A DNA stretch of 64,000 nucleotides from Phascolomyces articulosus (GCA_025677815.1 JAIXMP010000013.1:62001-126000); one strand, 5' to 3'; numbered from the stretch's first letter, positions 13,015 to 26,891 are shown. Made by a program: numbers and translations. The notes: a model not told the origin generated them from the letters alone.

Positions 13015-16000
13015 ATGGTTAGCAGAACAAATATATATATTATTATGAAACAAAAAACGATTTGCTTTATCTTCTATCCTATACTAATAACTGATAATAA
13101 AACAAAAATCAGAATACGACTCGACATACAGCTGATCCAGAAGCTTTCTATACCAAACATGAACGTATAGGTACATATATCATTCTCTTTATTACTTACC
13201 CCAACATTATTTGAATTGTTGAGTTCTAATAAATAGTCATTAACTTTTTTTCGCGAAAAAATGACACACAGGCAAAGGATCTTTCGGTGAGGTGTTTAAA
13301 GGGTAAGGAGATGAAGGGCTGAAATATAAAATAAAAAAAAAAGAGTTGACCTTAAGGGGAAACGCGGCACACATACATAAAATATATATATCACCTTTTC
13401 TAACGGAACTACAAAACTTCATTGACCTTTATTTTTCTTCAATCCAGAATCGACAATCGAACCAAAAAACCAGTAGCTATTAAAATAATCGATCTCGAAA
13501 GTGCTGAAGATGAAATAGACGATATTCAACAAGAGATTGCCATTCTTTCCCAAATGGATTCACAATATGTGACAAAGTAAACTATTCTTTATTATTATTA
13601 TTATTATTATTATTTTGGCGCAGAGAATAAAGGGAGAGGGGGGGTATATATTTATACGTTATTGGGAGAAAGAGGATTGAAAGAAGGGGAAAGGGGGAGC
13701 GATGAATAAAGAGGAGAAGGAACAAGGATGATCATTATATATATATATTTCCGTTCTCTCTAACTCGATTCTTATTATCTCATATATGATAGATATCACG
13801 GATCCTATCTTAAAGATAGTTCATTATGGATTGTCATGGAATATTGTTCTGGTGGATCATGTAGTGATCTTGTAAGTCTTTTATATATATATATATAAAT
13901 ATATATTGAACTCTCTTTCCGTAATCAAGAAAAAAAGAATCGTAACCATTGTACAAAAAAAAACAGAATACCAAATTTGTATAACTTACATCAAAAAACG
14001 TGTGTGTGTACAATGTTTTTATTATTTAGTTAAAATCGAATAATGATGAACAAACCAATCCAATACCAGAACAATATATTGCTATTATTATCCGTGAATT
14101 ACTTCGTGGTCTCGAATATTTACATACTGAAGGAAAACTTCATCGTGGTAATGTATCGTTATAGTCATATTTTATTGTTATTGAAAATAATAGATTATTC
14201 TAAATTAAATACTTTTTTTCGGTTTTATTTTTTTATAGATATTAAAGGTAAAAATAACAGAAAAAGATGTTACAGTAATGGGATGATTTTTTTCTTCTTT
14301 TTGTCATTAACAATGAAATTCTTTTATTTTAGCCGCGAATATTTTACTTGGATCGAATGGTGAAGGTATATATAGATGATATGCAGACTCACCCCCCCAA
14401 AAAAAAAGAAGACAAAAGGATTATTGGATATGTGTTGTTATTTAATTTACTAAATAGATGTAATTTAATCTAGTCAAACTTGCGGATTTTGGCGTTTCTG
14501 GTCAGGTAACTGTAGTTTACGATGGTTTTTTTTATGGGGAACCGTGCACGCGTACCAATTATATATTTTTGGGGGGAGAGAAAGAATGACACCATATGGA
14601 CAATGGAAAGAAAGAGACAGCGTATGAATAGGATATATATAAAAAAAACTAAATTCATTATACATCAATGCCTATATAAATGTAGCTTACAGCAAGTTTA
14701 ACGAAAAAGAATACATTTGTTGGTACACCTGTAAGTTATTGTCATGTTGGTTGGATATTGGGGGAAATGAAGTAAAAGAAAAAGATAGAACGGCGTTCTA
14801 GAAGTGTTGTTCGGAAGAAGAATATGTGTTTTTTTTGTATAACGCGATTTTTTTTTTTTTTTTTTGGTTGTTAATTATTTTTATTATCGGTGATGAATGG
14901 GCTATATTTTATAGTTTTGGATGGCACCCGAAGTAATTAAACAATCTGGATATGATTACAAAGCAGATATCTGGTCCTTGGGTATTACTGCCATGGAATT
15001 AGCCAAGGGTGAACCACCTCATGCTGAAAAACATCCTATGCGTGTTTTATTTCTTATACCCAAAGATCCACCTCCTGTATTGGAAGGCAATTATAGTAAA
15101 CAATTTCGAGATTTCGTTCATATATGCCTTCAAAAAGATCCAAGACAGGTAATTTATTTATTTATTTTTTTAAGCTGAGCTTGACCATGTGGAGAAAACA
15201 AGAGTTGGGGGGAGGGAGGAAGAGAATGACAATGGATTAGGATGATGATATGATTATTATTATTATTATTATTAATAAAATCCATACTTCACTTTATAAT
15301 CATCATCACAACAGAGACCAACGGCAAAAGAATTATTAAAACATAAATTCATCAAAAATGCAAAGAAAATCTCATATTTGACTGAATTGATTGAACAACG
15401 TGAACAATGGGCTACTCGCGATGATAGTAGTAATCATTCAGAAGAGGATTCAACGTAAGTTTTTTTTTTTTTTGCACATGTTTAAAAAACAATTGACATG
15501 TTTTACGGTGGTACAAAATAACTTTGTTTTTGTTTTTTTTCTGACTTGCAATCATGATAATCAATATATATATTTTTAGAATGGATATGGCTGATGATGA
15601 TGGCTGGGATTTTGGAACGGTCCGACAATCACTTCCACCAGCGCCTAAACCTACCATTCCTTCAGCTGCACCTAGTCGATATTCATTGGGTTCTTATGCT
15701 GGAAGCACACATTCACTTGTTAGTACAGCAGCATCCACTACCTCCACTTCTACCATCAATAATAACAATCATATCAATAACAATAATCATCATTCTCGCC
15801 CACTCCCTCCATCTCCTTCAGCTCAACAATTGAAACCAACCAATAATAATAATAATCGATCACATGGATTACCTCGAAGCTCAGCAGATTCCAAGGTAAA
15901 AAAGAAAGCAAGAGGTTGTCTAGGAAGGATTGGATCATAGTGATATATACAAAGAAAAAAATAACCGAATATTGGTTTTGAAACTAATGATCGACATGTA

Positions 16001-16548
16001 AACTATATATAGAGTTCATCCTCGAGTAGCACACTTTATAGTGACATTGATGAAACAGCGGGTCAAAATACAGTTCGGGCTATTGATTCCAAATATGGTC
16101 AACGTAATGATTACCATAATAACTATACCCATGCTTCTTCTCAATTACCTAGCAGCAACAATGCATCTTCGCGAAGTATCAATACATTAAAGAGTGAATC
16201 TATTCTTCGAGAAGCTGTCAATCCGGGATTGCTTAAGGTAATGTAAAGTTTGAAGGGAGAGAGTTAGATATATTTATAAAGTTGCTTATTAGAATTTACA
16301 TGGCATTGGGAAAGGATGGATAAAAGTAAAATTTACTAATGGAAAGAATGTTGAAATATTTACACCGACAAAATAAACTCAATCTATGAATATATAAAAA
16401 TTAGCTTCAAGCTGGAGCAAGAACTCATAAATCACAAGCAGCATTAGAAACTTTACGAAGAGCATTTCATGCAGCCGAACGAGAATGCCCTGGTACCACT
16501 CAAGTATTGTTTGAAGAAATGTATCGTTGCTTGAAAAATAGTAGTTAA
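13015..16548 (+). CDS. GCK-III (STE20/MST/Kic1-like) serine/threonine kinase
   Basis: Germinal-centre kinases of group III (human MST3/MST4/YSK1, fungal Kic1/Nak1/Sps1) act in polarity, cell separation and spore-wall formation, upstream of NDR kinases. Exons: 13015-13017, 13113-13170, 13272-13302, 13448-13576, 13793-13871, 14030-14147, 14239-14247, 14333-14365, 14474-14505, 14686-14730, 14915-15148, 15315-15454, 15580-15895, 16013-16237 and 16405-16548, giving 531 aa. The kinase core is complete: [45 protein letters not shown] and [12 protein letters not shown]. The segment [12 protein letters not shown] directly after the domain is typical of GCK-III. A Ser/Asn-rich linker leads to a helical C-terminus. 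The start is uncertain: the model isolates ATG in a 3-nt exon before a GTTAGC donor. The exon coding DIK is only 9 nt. Confidence 0.92.
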
Positions 16549-16897
16549 AGATCCTTTTTTTATTTTCAAATTTGTTTATTATTACTTATTTTTATTATTA
16601 TGATTCTATACTTGAAAAAAAAGGAGGGAAATGATGATTTGTGATTTTGTTTTTTTTTTTTTTTTGTAAAAGTTTGGATGGATGGACAACCTTTTCCTAT
16701 TATTATTATTATTATTATTATTGTCTCATTTGTTTGTTATTTGTCTGAATATTCATTTCTTCTTAATATTATTTTTTATTTACTATTATTATCAATTAAT
16801 AATATTACAAACGAAACAGCAACAAAGCAAACAGTAAATTTATAATTATTATTATTAATTATTACAATGGTTATATAATATTACATTCCAAAGCAAC
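16549..16897. terminator. Convergent 3' ends of the kinase and debranching enzyme genes
   Basis: These 349 bases separate two stop codons facing each other, so both transcripts must end here. T-rich and ATT-repeat tracts (for example 16700-16723) occur on the plus strand, and A/T-rich sequence precedes the minus-strand stop. No gene is visible. Confidence 0.5.
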
Positions 16898-19800
16898 TTA
16901 TTTTTGTTGTTGCATATCAAAGATAAGATCCAATAATCCACTAGCAGACCAAGCTTGAGTAAAACAAGAATCCCAACAAGTTTCACCATCCTTATTTGTT
17001 AATTCAGGTAATCCGGCCCAAATACTAGACTGAATATGTTCTCGATGATGTCTCAAAATACGAGCGATTTGAGGAGGTGTCAATGTACCAAATTGATGAG
17101 CAGCACGTAAATAATAGCCTGTTGGCCAAACCCATTCAGGACCTTGATGATAATTTCTTCCTTTGGAAGTATCGAAATCTTCTGAATCCTCACTATTGTT
17201 ATAAAAAGGTCGATACCGTTTATCGGCTGGATCCAATGTTTTCATACCGAGAGGTCCCAAGAGGACTTGGTTCATTAATTGTAAACATTCAGTGGCATGA
17301 ATAGGGTCGAAAAGTTCAGGTGCAACTACCATGGCCACAGAAAGGTTGGGTCGAAATTGATATTCTGTATATGGCCACGTGGCTTTGTAAACATCTTTGT
17401 AAATACCGCGACGATGAATTATTTTTGAATCCACCTTATAATTTTTATCTTGACTTGGATCTATTAGTAAAATCAAGATAAATAATTAATTAACTATAAA
17501 AGTAGAAAAACAAAGTTGCGTATGTGTTTATGTTATGACTGGGGAAGAGGAGGGGGAGAAGAAGAAGAACGTTATTTTATATATATAATAATAATAATAA
17601 ACTTACCACGTGGAATGTAATAAACACGCTCAAAGTTCTTTTGTAATAAATCATTCCATTCCTTATACGTAATTGTCTTGTTGTCCACTGTTATTAAATA
17701 GTTGCAGTAAAGTTTTGAAGGTGAATGTTTTTTTTTTTTTACTTGGATAACTATCATCACCAAAAAGAAAATTTTAGGGGGAGAAATGATATGTTTCTCT
17801 TTTTACCTTCAACACCAGTCCAAGAAAATTGCTTTTTACGATACAATTGTAAAACCCAACGTAACGAACTTTTCAATAATCCAGTAATCTCAATAGGAGC
17901 ACCATCGCGTGGAGTACCAGGATAACCCTTATTACCAGCCTTTTCACTTTCACCCATCTTATCCATCCATGTACCGCAATTCCAAATATTACCACCGACC
18001 AAAACACCCGAATCCCAATCCACTGTAATATCGATATTAAATCCTTGATCTCTCATTTGAGAATCGATTTTTTTACCAGCGTTATGTTCACGGAAATGAA
18101 TTCCTTGAGCATGTTGTTGTAAAATTTCTTGTACTAATTCAGCTATAGTACATTCCCAAGTATAACCTTGATCCACAGGGACATGGGTATAGTCTTTGGG
18201 GAACCGACGTTTGACACGTTCTTGAAGGATTGAGGGGCCATTGGGTGCAATATGATAATAATCTTGAACGGATTGCATAAAGAACCAAACAGCATCTCGA
18301 GCATTGTAACGTGGAGATCGACCAGCATCCAATAAATTAGGCATAATACCATGATTTAAAGTGGCCGCAAAGGCAAGAATATGTTGTTTAGCAGCTTCAT
18401 ATTGTCCTGTCACCAAAAGTAATCCACGTAAAGAGATGAATACATCACGACCCCATGTACGCATATAACCATGTGAAAAATGAGGCAAACCAGCTGCCAA
18501 ACTGCCAATAGGTACTTGATCCTCTTCATCTTGTTTAGCGTGATGACAAGGATATAATCCAGTGGATGGTACATTACCATACATTTGAACTGTACAAAGT
18601 GCTAGTCGATGAACAAATGGATCCAAGTTATCATAGACCAAAGGAGACATTTTCGATAAAGCATGATCACATACGCGTTGATAAATAGAGTGAATCGTAA
18701 TGGCAAAATATTTGGGGATCAAGAAATCAGGCAATTTCTTTTGAATGGTATCAAATCGTAAAGTAAACCAATTGACAAGAGGTTGACAATGAGGATAAGA
18801 CTTGAGACGATTTTGAACATAATCCATTGCCCATGAGCCTCGTCGTAAATTATCACAAAAAGGATGACCCAAATCATTGTCGCGTACAATGGGACGAAGG
18901 ACAGACATGAATCCTTCTAATCCTGCATAAGGTAATTTTCCCCATCCAGGGATATCATAAACACCATTTCCTCCTGTAGCATCCAATTCTTCTCCTTCAC
19001 AACGATATAAGACAACATTGCAATCCAATAGATCTAATGGTTCAATGACAGTATCAGGCACATGGGTTACCAAACGTTCAATTTCTTCATCCAATTGTTC
19101 GCCAATGGATGTTTTAAATACGTATATGGATCCAGGGCCAAAGGACCCATCCTTGGGTAACTCGATAGTTACATGAATATTATCGTTTGTGTCGTCTTGT
19201 TCTTGGATCAATCGAGGGGATGGTAAATCAATGCATTGACTTGCTAATCCCATCAAATACTTGTTATTCTTTTCATCCTCCCCGTCTTTCAATGATTCCA
19301 CCTTCAAAGAAGCACCAAAGACGTAACTAAGCTGCGTCATGTGTAAACGGATAGGTTTGATTTTTTCCTTGGAAGGGGATGGGAAAGATGTATGCGCAAT
19401 CAAAAGATAACCTTCATGCGTTTCAGGATGCTGCCGATGGACCATAATATAATCTCCTTCATGATGAACATGGACTTCAGTGAATCCTTCCAGGGACATG
19501 CTGAGATGAAGTTTTTGTAATTGCGCCTTGAAATCAACAATGCCTACAGGATGTTGTAAAAAGGTAGAATAAAGTCGTTTTTCTTCAACCACATCGAGCA
19601 AGTATGGATAAATTTCATCATATCCCTTGACACTTCCAGTAGCACAATCCGAAAATGCAACAAGGGCTGCATTGGGCAATGTATCCTATATTTATATTTG
19701 AAACAAGTGTTAAAAGTTTGCACCAAAATAGATTGTACATGATGCAGAAAATATAAGAGAAAAAAAAAGATGCATAGTGTGCTACCTGTGCAGTTCGTTT

Positions 19801-22425
19801 TTGAAAAGGTGTTTGATTATCATGTGTACAATCCATAAATAAAGCTCTCGGAGGACTTGCATGTTCAATTGGAATCAATAATGCCTTTTGTTTTTGATCG
19901 TTTTTCTTCTTTTTCATGCTCTGTTGAGCACCATCAAAAGTTGGTGTATTGAATGGAACCACACGCCAATTCAAATCTTGATCCATACTACCTACAGGTT
20001 TACCACCATGACGATGTACCAACCTCGATAATTCATGAGGATCCCAAGCTTGCATGGCTTCTCTTACCAATGCATGAATGCCCAATTTGGAAACGAAATG
20101 GAGATCCATTTCGGGTGAACCGGTAAACAATTCTGCCAATACATAAAGATCGGGACGGACATGACGTGCAGCATTCAATAAATACTCGGCCACATGAATC
20201 GGTGTGGAATGACAATTGTCGATACGAACACCATCAAATAAAGTTGCCACCAATTCCGTATATTCCCTCATGTGATTCCAAAGCCATGGATTATCGTTGG
20301 GTGATTTCCCATATCTTAATTTCACACAGTCTCCCCAACAAATCACTTGGCGACGTAAATAAGCAGATGACTCTGGTCCTGCAAAATCTTGCATTGGGTC
20401 TGCGTTCCAAATCCATCCATTGTTGGCCAGTGCAATCTTATTGTCTAATCGGGTAAAGTAGCTTTCCACTATAGGACAACTAGTAGTATCAGCCCAACGA
20501 AAAAAAAAATATTATTATTATTATTATTACTTTGTTTGCATAAACTGTATAATTCATGATCGTGATGATGAGGAGGGTATATTTTTTTTTCTTTGTCCTC
20601 CTCCTCCCCCAACTTTCAATGGACAATTGAAAACTAGAAACCGGATTTTTTATTATATTACTAACCTAGCATTGATTTCACCATAACAAGGACCTGTTTC
20701 GTCTAATCGAGTATATATCATACGTGAACGAATGTTTTCTAATGCAATCTCAACATCTTGATCATATTCTTGATATTGAACCAAATTATATTGACTCAAC
20801 AATTTATTGAAAATAGCAATCACGGTTGTCACGTTATTGATATCGTTATCGTCGTTGTCGTTGTCGTTTTCGGTATCATCTTTTCTATTTTTATCTACTT
20901 TTGTGTTGTTGTCATGATCCTTGTTGTTATCGTCATTTTTAGAAGAGAAGGAGGAGGCAATAACAATTGATTTATCCACACCAACCAAACGATACCCCAT
21001 CTTTATCATGGCTTGAACAAATGAAATGGCACGAGTCAAGTCAAGTGATCTTGAACCTCGGATACCGGGTTGATACGTATCCTTCATGGCAAATTGACCA
21101 AATAAGTTAGCCAAAATATCAATCGGTTGATTTTTTTCCAATAATACAGGTGTTGTTGTCGTCGTCGTCGTCTCGTTATGATCTTGCTTTTGTTGTAATA
21201 ATAATTGTTGTTGATAAGATAATAACATAGGGGATGATTTTGGATTTAATAATATTCCTTTTATGGCATCGTTCGTATAAGGTGTTATATCGACTGTTTT
21301 GTATTCCCAAAGTTGAAGACGCGGGAAAATATGTTTCTTAATGTATGAAACTATTGCTTCCACATCCTGTACTGTGTTTATCCTCCTAGGTAAACCGTGA
21401 TTGTCCATTTCTTTGGATAATTCTACCAGTGCTGTATCAAGTTCATACGCAGGTACCAGGTGTGGGGAGTTCTCCAGATTATATCCTGTTTAATAAAATT
21501 GTAATAATAATAATAATAATAATAACAATAATAATGGGTCGTGGGGTATTATATTAGGTTTTGTTGCTGTTAATAAAATAAATCATATGACACAAAAATT
21601 ACGGTTGTTGACAACCATGAAAGAAATTTGATACGTTACCTGCATCTGGATGATCAATGAGAAAAGGTGAATCATAACTAGTATGGTTCCAAACAACATC
21701 GGATAAACACATGATTCCATGTTTCGTTTGAATATCATGAAGCACTGACCTTACAAGGTCTATACGTTCTTGTTTTTCTGGTAATACAATGACATAATCT
21801 TCTTCTTCTTCTTCTTGATGATGATGATGATTGGAATGAAATAAATCATCAGCAAATAAAAGTTGATCATGAATACTATAAGGTGAATCCGATCCTCCTC
21901 TTTGCTGCATTGGAGCAAAATGAATCATATTATAACCTGATTGCTTGATTAAATCAATATGAGGTTGCCATTGAGAAAGTGGACCCATCCATTTAGGAAT
22001 GACGGATTCAATCATGACAGCATCCAAAGGTAAATCATTATATAAACGTGGTTCAACAACGAAATATCCTGTATCACCCTTTCTTGAGATCATGTTGTCT
22101 TTATCCTTTTGTTGAATCATAAAACTGACGTGATAAGCATATGCACCTGGTGTTTTAAGTTCAATGTCACAATGATGTTGATCTGCATGGAATCTTTTTT
22201 TATAAAATATATATCCACATTTGAGTGAGTCTGCATGATTTCTTATTTTTGATCCTGAGTTTCAATCACTTACGGTACTGAATATGCAAAAGTTGATCTA
22301 TATCATTACGAAAAAAATAAGAAAATGGACTCATTATTAATATAAAATAGAGTTATCAAAGCCCATTTAAATTGAAAGTATTACCCTTGATAAATGTTTA
22401 GCATTGGTTGATTATTAGCAGCCAT
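16898..22425 (-). CDS. GDB1: Glycogen debranching enzyme (4-alpha-glucanotransferase / amylo-1,6-glucosidase)
   Basis: This bifunctional enzyme moves maltotriosyl units from glycogen side chains and then hydrolyses the remaining alpha-1,6 glucose in the cytosol. Minus-strand exons: 22425-22385, 22297-22274, 22193-21640, 21485-20666, 20479-19786, 19685-17807, 17687-17607 and 17460-16898, giving 1551 aa; yeast Gdb1 has about 1536. The transferase half shows NMIHFAPMQQRG, SDVVWNHTS, LFDGVRIDNCHSTP (nucleophile Asp, about residue 567), VLAELFTG (acid/base Glu) and FMDCTHDNQTP. The glucosidase half shows GTWMDKMGES (Asp at about 1286) and the C-terminal GLPELTNKDG. All key residues are present. 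An insertion of about 45 residues rich in Asp, Asn and Lys lies near 382-426. The first ATG is at 22425; an in-frame ATG six codons earlier (22443) is an alternative. Confidence 0.95.
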
Positions 22426-24045
22426 TGAACCTTTCTTTAGCATAAACCGGAGATGACAACTTTGGTGGCGATAGAGCGGGATTCGAACATACTAAAGAAA
22501 AAAAAGTCGGGGGGAGAAAAAAAAAATAAGATGTTTGTTTGATTAGGAGAGTCCAAACACTCAACACTACTATAAGATTAGACACACACACACACACACA
22601 CACACATCCTTTTTTTTCATCCCAGTTAAGTTTTCTGGAGAGAATGTTCGTATGCAGAAGGGCAAAAAAAAAGTACGAAATAAAAAAGTGGGGGATGATG
22701 ATGATGATGATAAGGAAGGGGTTTGTTGAATTGGCAAAATGAACAAAAAAAGCAAGAGAGCTCTTCTGCATTTGGGGGGGGGGAGGGAGAAGAGGAGGAA
22801 AAAATAGATAGGTTCATAGTTTAAGGGCAATAAATAATAATAATAATAATAATTATCTATAGGCTATTATTATTATTGTTGTTGTTGTTGTTATAATTGT
22901 TATTGTTATTTTGGTCCTAAAGTCATTTATAATGCCTTTTTTTTTTGTTAAAGTTATATTTATAACAATAACAATAATTATAATAATAATTGAAAAAGAA
23001 CGGCAAAGAGAACGGGTAAAAGTAAATTTGGATAATAATCATGGATGATCTTTAGGATTGTTTGTAAAGCGATGTGTGTATGTAGTATTTGTTACATAGA
23101 TACTGTAAAAAAAAAGTTGTTTGGGCAAAGTTTTGGATGGAATGCGAAAAAAAAAAAGAAATTATATTTACGGTCTTGGCATTATCAGGCGAGCCGTCAT
23201 CCTCTAAAGGGAGGGCGTAGAGAAGGGGTAGTATCGTTCCGGTTAAAAACTTTTTTGTTAGAGTTATGTCTTCTGTCATTATAACTATTGATGTAAATGT
23301 ATGTAATATGCAAGTAGTTGAATAAAATAAAAAGAAAAAGATAAAAGAAAGTCAATTGTGTTTTTTTTTATTTTATTCTATTTTATTTTTTATTTTTTTG
23401 TTGGGTAAAGATAAACATCATTATCATCAACATCATCCATTCATTTCGATTCATCCATTTAAATTCACACACTCTCATTTACACCAACAAAATTTTTTTC
23501 TATGTAGTACAATAAGAACCACGCGAACATAAACAATTATTCAATTCAGTAAATAACAAGAAAATATTGGTAAATACTTAATAATATGTTTTTATAGTGA
23601 ATTAGAAGTAGAATGTAGTAATAGTAGTAGTAATAGTAATAATATATGTATAATATGTAGATATAATAAAATAGATATATTTACATATATTATAAACACC
23701 CTATAATAATAACTTCTAATACCCTTTCTCTCTCTCTCCCCCAAATATACTTTTTGGACGATCTCTTCATGTCTGTCTGTCTATCTGTACGTATGTATGT
23801 CCTCTTCTTCTTCTTCTTCATGTCTTCTTCTCTTGTTCTTCTTCTACTCTTTAGAGTCACCCCAAAAAAAGAAACTAAATCCCTTAAGTTAAAATGTCTC
23901 CTATTAAGCAAAGATGCTTTTTTTTTCTTTCTATCCACCCCCCCATTACAAACATACAGACACACATTGAGAGCTCCTTCACTTTCTATCTATCAAAATC
24001 TCTCTCTCTCTCCTCAATATACCTGTCTATCCTATATAATTCTCC

Positions 24046-24093
<48 letters not shown>

Positions 24094-24609
24094 TTCTCCC
24101 CCATCTTTCAATCATAATTGGGATAGAAAGAATATTTAAATAGACCTTTGACGTTTTCCTTTTTATTCGCGCCCTCGCTTTTTTTTTTCTCGTTTTTTTT
24201 TTTATATATTTTTTATTATTATTTTTTATTATTATTTTTTATTATTATTATTTTTTCATTTATAATTATTTGATCCACTTTTTCATATCATCTCTCTTTC
24301 TCTTTCTCTCTCCTTTTCTTTTTCATATATCATATTTTTGTTTTTATTTCTTATACAAAAAAAGAACATAAACAACACCCACATTATAATAACAACAATA
24401 ATAATAAGAACAAATTGATATATAATTGACATTCATTCATTCTATTTTATCATTTTCTTTCATTCACGATCTAATACAACAATAACAATACAACAACAAT
24501 TCAACATTTATAATTAAGTACAACATTTAATCAAGAATAGATATATTATATAAATATATAATAACAACAACAACGACAAACGACAACAACATCAACTTCC
24601 TTACAACAA
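22426..24609. promoter_or_regulatory. Divergent promoter region, GDB1 and Rch1-like gene
   Basis: The two genes are transcribed away from each other, so this 2.2 kb must carry both promoters. I see no gene. It contains (CA)n at about 22582-22606, a G-run with purine tract at 22772-22805, ATT and AAT repeats, and a long pyrimidine-rich stretch from about 23940 to 24350 leading towards the Rch1-like start. Confidence 0.5.
24049..24090. repeat. (TC)21 microsatellite
   Basis: This perfect dinucleotide repeat is embedded in a longer C/T-rich region about 520 bases before the Rch1-like start codon. Confidence 0.95.
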
Positions 24610-26891
24610 ATGGATGATTCTAGACTAAAAGCAACTTCTTCATTTACTAGTGATGCCACTGTTCATAAAGGAGGCAATGGATCTGCTTCATCACCACTCT
24701 CACAAAAACCTTCCTTTCCACCATCGTATGATGATAAATCCGTCACTATTGCACCCCCACCTAAATCCATGGTCATGAAAGAAAAATTGCGTAAAGCCAA
24801 ATCAATTTTTCTTGTTCTTTTAAAAAAGTATTGGTTTTTGGTGGGTCTTGCCTTTGTCATTACCATGGCTTACGCATGTCCTGATGTGGCTAGAAAAGGC
24901 GGTTATATTCATGCCGAATGGTCCATCAAATGGGGTAAATATAAATATAAATATATATATTATACTTGTTTTATTTTTTCCCTTTTTTTTTTTTTTTTTT
25001 TTCCTTCTCCTATTTTATTATATTTTTTCGATCATTTTTTTGTCTTCAAATGATTTTGGGAACGTGGGGTTTTTCTTCGATCTACTCTTCTTTCTTGTAT
25101 ATTAATATATAAAATGGATCAATGGCTTTCTTTTTTTTCTAGGTGCTGTGATTATTATTTTTCTTATCTCCGGTCTTTCTCTCCGTACACGTATTCTGAC
25201 TCAAACCTTCATGCGCATCCGACTGCATTTACTTGTTCAAATCATTAATCTTATTATTATCCCCTTTTTCGTCTTTGGCTTGGTGCTCCTGTTATTCAAG
25301 ATGCATGTACCAATGAATTCTTTGGTCTTGATGGGTGTCGTCATAGCAGCAAGTACCCCAACCACTGTTTCTTCTAACGTTGTCATGACAAAAAATGCCA
25401 AAGGCAATGAAGCCACAGGTGAGTGTAAAAAAAAAAAAAACTCTTCCCCCACCCCTTTATTTGTGCTATAAATCAAGTGTCAACAAAAAATGCACAGACT
25501 AAAATATGGTTGAATGATGTGTCACCTGTTTTTTTTTATTATTAGCATTAATGAACGCAGCAGTGGGTAATGTCCTTGGCATTTTTATTTCTCCTGCTTT
25601 GGTGGATACATTTCAAGAACCATTAATTGAAGCCACACCAGAAAATGAATCAGCAGAAGCAGGTGGTCGTGTTGATTTTGTTTCTGTATTAAAACAATTG
25701 GGTATTACGGTCCTTATTCCTTTGGTCGTAGGTCAATTGATTCAAATTGCTTTTACTGAACCTGTGGCAAAAATCAAGGTGAAATGGCGATTGTCCGATG
25801 TCAGTAGTGTGGCTTTATTAACCATGGTCTGGTCTGTCTTTTCGGATGCTTTTTATAATCATTCTTTTGATTCTGTCGGTGCTACTGATATTGTTGCCGT
25901 GGTCATTATGAATATTGGTTTCTACATTTTATTTTCACTTCTTTCCTTGTTTTTGGCCTATATTCCATTCCCTTCGTCTTTGAAAGAACCTAGTTGGGTG
26001 AAACGATTACGTTATTCTCGAGAAGATACAGTGGCTGTCATGTATTGTGGTGCTACCAAAACAGTAGCCATGGGGGTTCCTTTGATCAATGTCCTTTATG
26101 AAAGTGGTGATCCAGGCACTGTTGGTGTTTTATCCACTCCTTTGCTTTTGTACCATGTTGAACAATTGATTCTTGGTAATATTGAAGTCGATATTTTAAA
26201 GAATTGGGTGTTGCGTGGTAGAGAAAAGGATGCCAAACAAATCCCTCCTAGTCGTGATGAAGAAGATCAATCTGGTAATCATCATCATGATACACAAGGC
26301 GGTGATATGGACGACGATGGTTATCCTACTAAACAAAAGAATATCGCCTCGGTTGAAAAGGCCTATATGAAACCTGATATGCGTTCTGACCCTGTCGTGG
26401 ATAGGAAATCAGCAGCCACTACCGCTACAGCAGCTACTTTGGAATATAATAATGAAAAGACCATTCATCATATGGATAATATTCCTTTGGATGATGATAA
26501 ACCCCTTTCGGATACTGTGGTGGGTAAATCATCTGCCTCCACTCATAGTATGACGGATGATACAGCGAATGAAGATGAAGAAGAGGATCATCATCAGCAT
26601 CATCACCCTAATAATAATAACATTACCAATGATAATAACAATAGCAACGATAATAACAATGTTGATGATAATAACGATGATAATAACGATGATGAACAAC
26701 AAAAACAACGTCGTCGCCAAAAGGATTCATCTGAAGGTGGACAAAATGTCTACAATTCACCCTTATTCACATCGGATACAGCAAGTATTTCATTAGATAC
26801 TTCAAGATTTTCTTCAGATACTTTATCTTCTCGACGTTTATCTTCTCCCGTACGAAACTCTTTGCATCAAAATGATCAACAACAACATTAA
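24610..26891 (+). CDS. SLC10A7/Rch1-like (SBF-like) membrane protein
   Basis: SLC10A7 and yeast or Candida Rch1 are bile-acid-transporter-like proteins that restrain calcium entry across the plasma membrane or early secretory pathway. The model has three exons: 24610-24934, 25143-25418 and 25546-26891, giving 648 aa. A Ser/Pro-rich N-terminus of about 70 residues precedes the membrane domain, which has several hydrophobic segments. Family landmarks are WFLVGLAFVI, HAEWSIKWGAVIIIFLISGL, STPTTVSSNVVMTKNAKGNE, NAAVGNVLGIFISPAL and CGATKTVAMGVPLI. A C-terminal tail of more than 200 residues is rich in Asp, Glu, Asn and His and then in Ser, longer than the core needs. The gene has few, short introns compared with its neighbours. 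The family call is strong; the calcium role is known for relatives and inferred here. Confidence 0.9.

Noticed and set aside
22440..22495. tRNA-like T-loop on the minus strand (GTTCGAATCCCGC followed by CCA)
   Set aside because: It matches a polymerase III B box, but the T stem does not pair, there is no D arm, anticodon arm or matching acceptor strand upstream, so I do not call a tRNA.
22439..22510. Upstream exon SPPKLSSPVYAKERFNG for the debranching enzyme
   Set aside because: It resembles a family segment, but it is in another frame, precedes the segment it should follow, and runs into stops.
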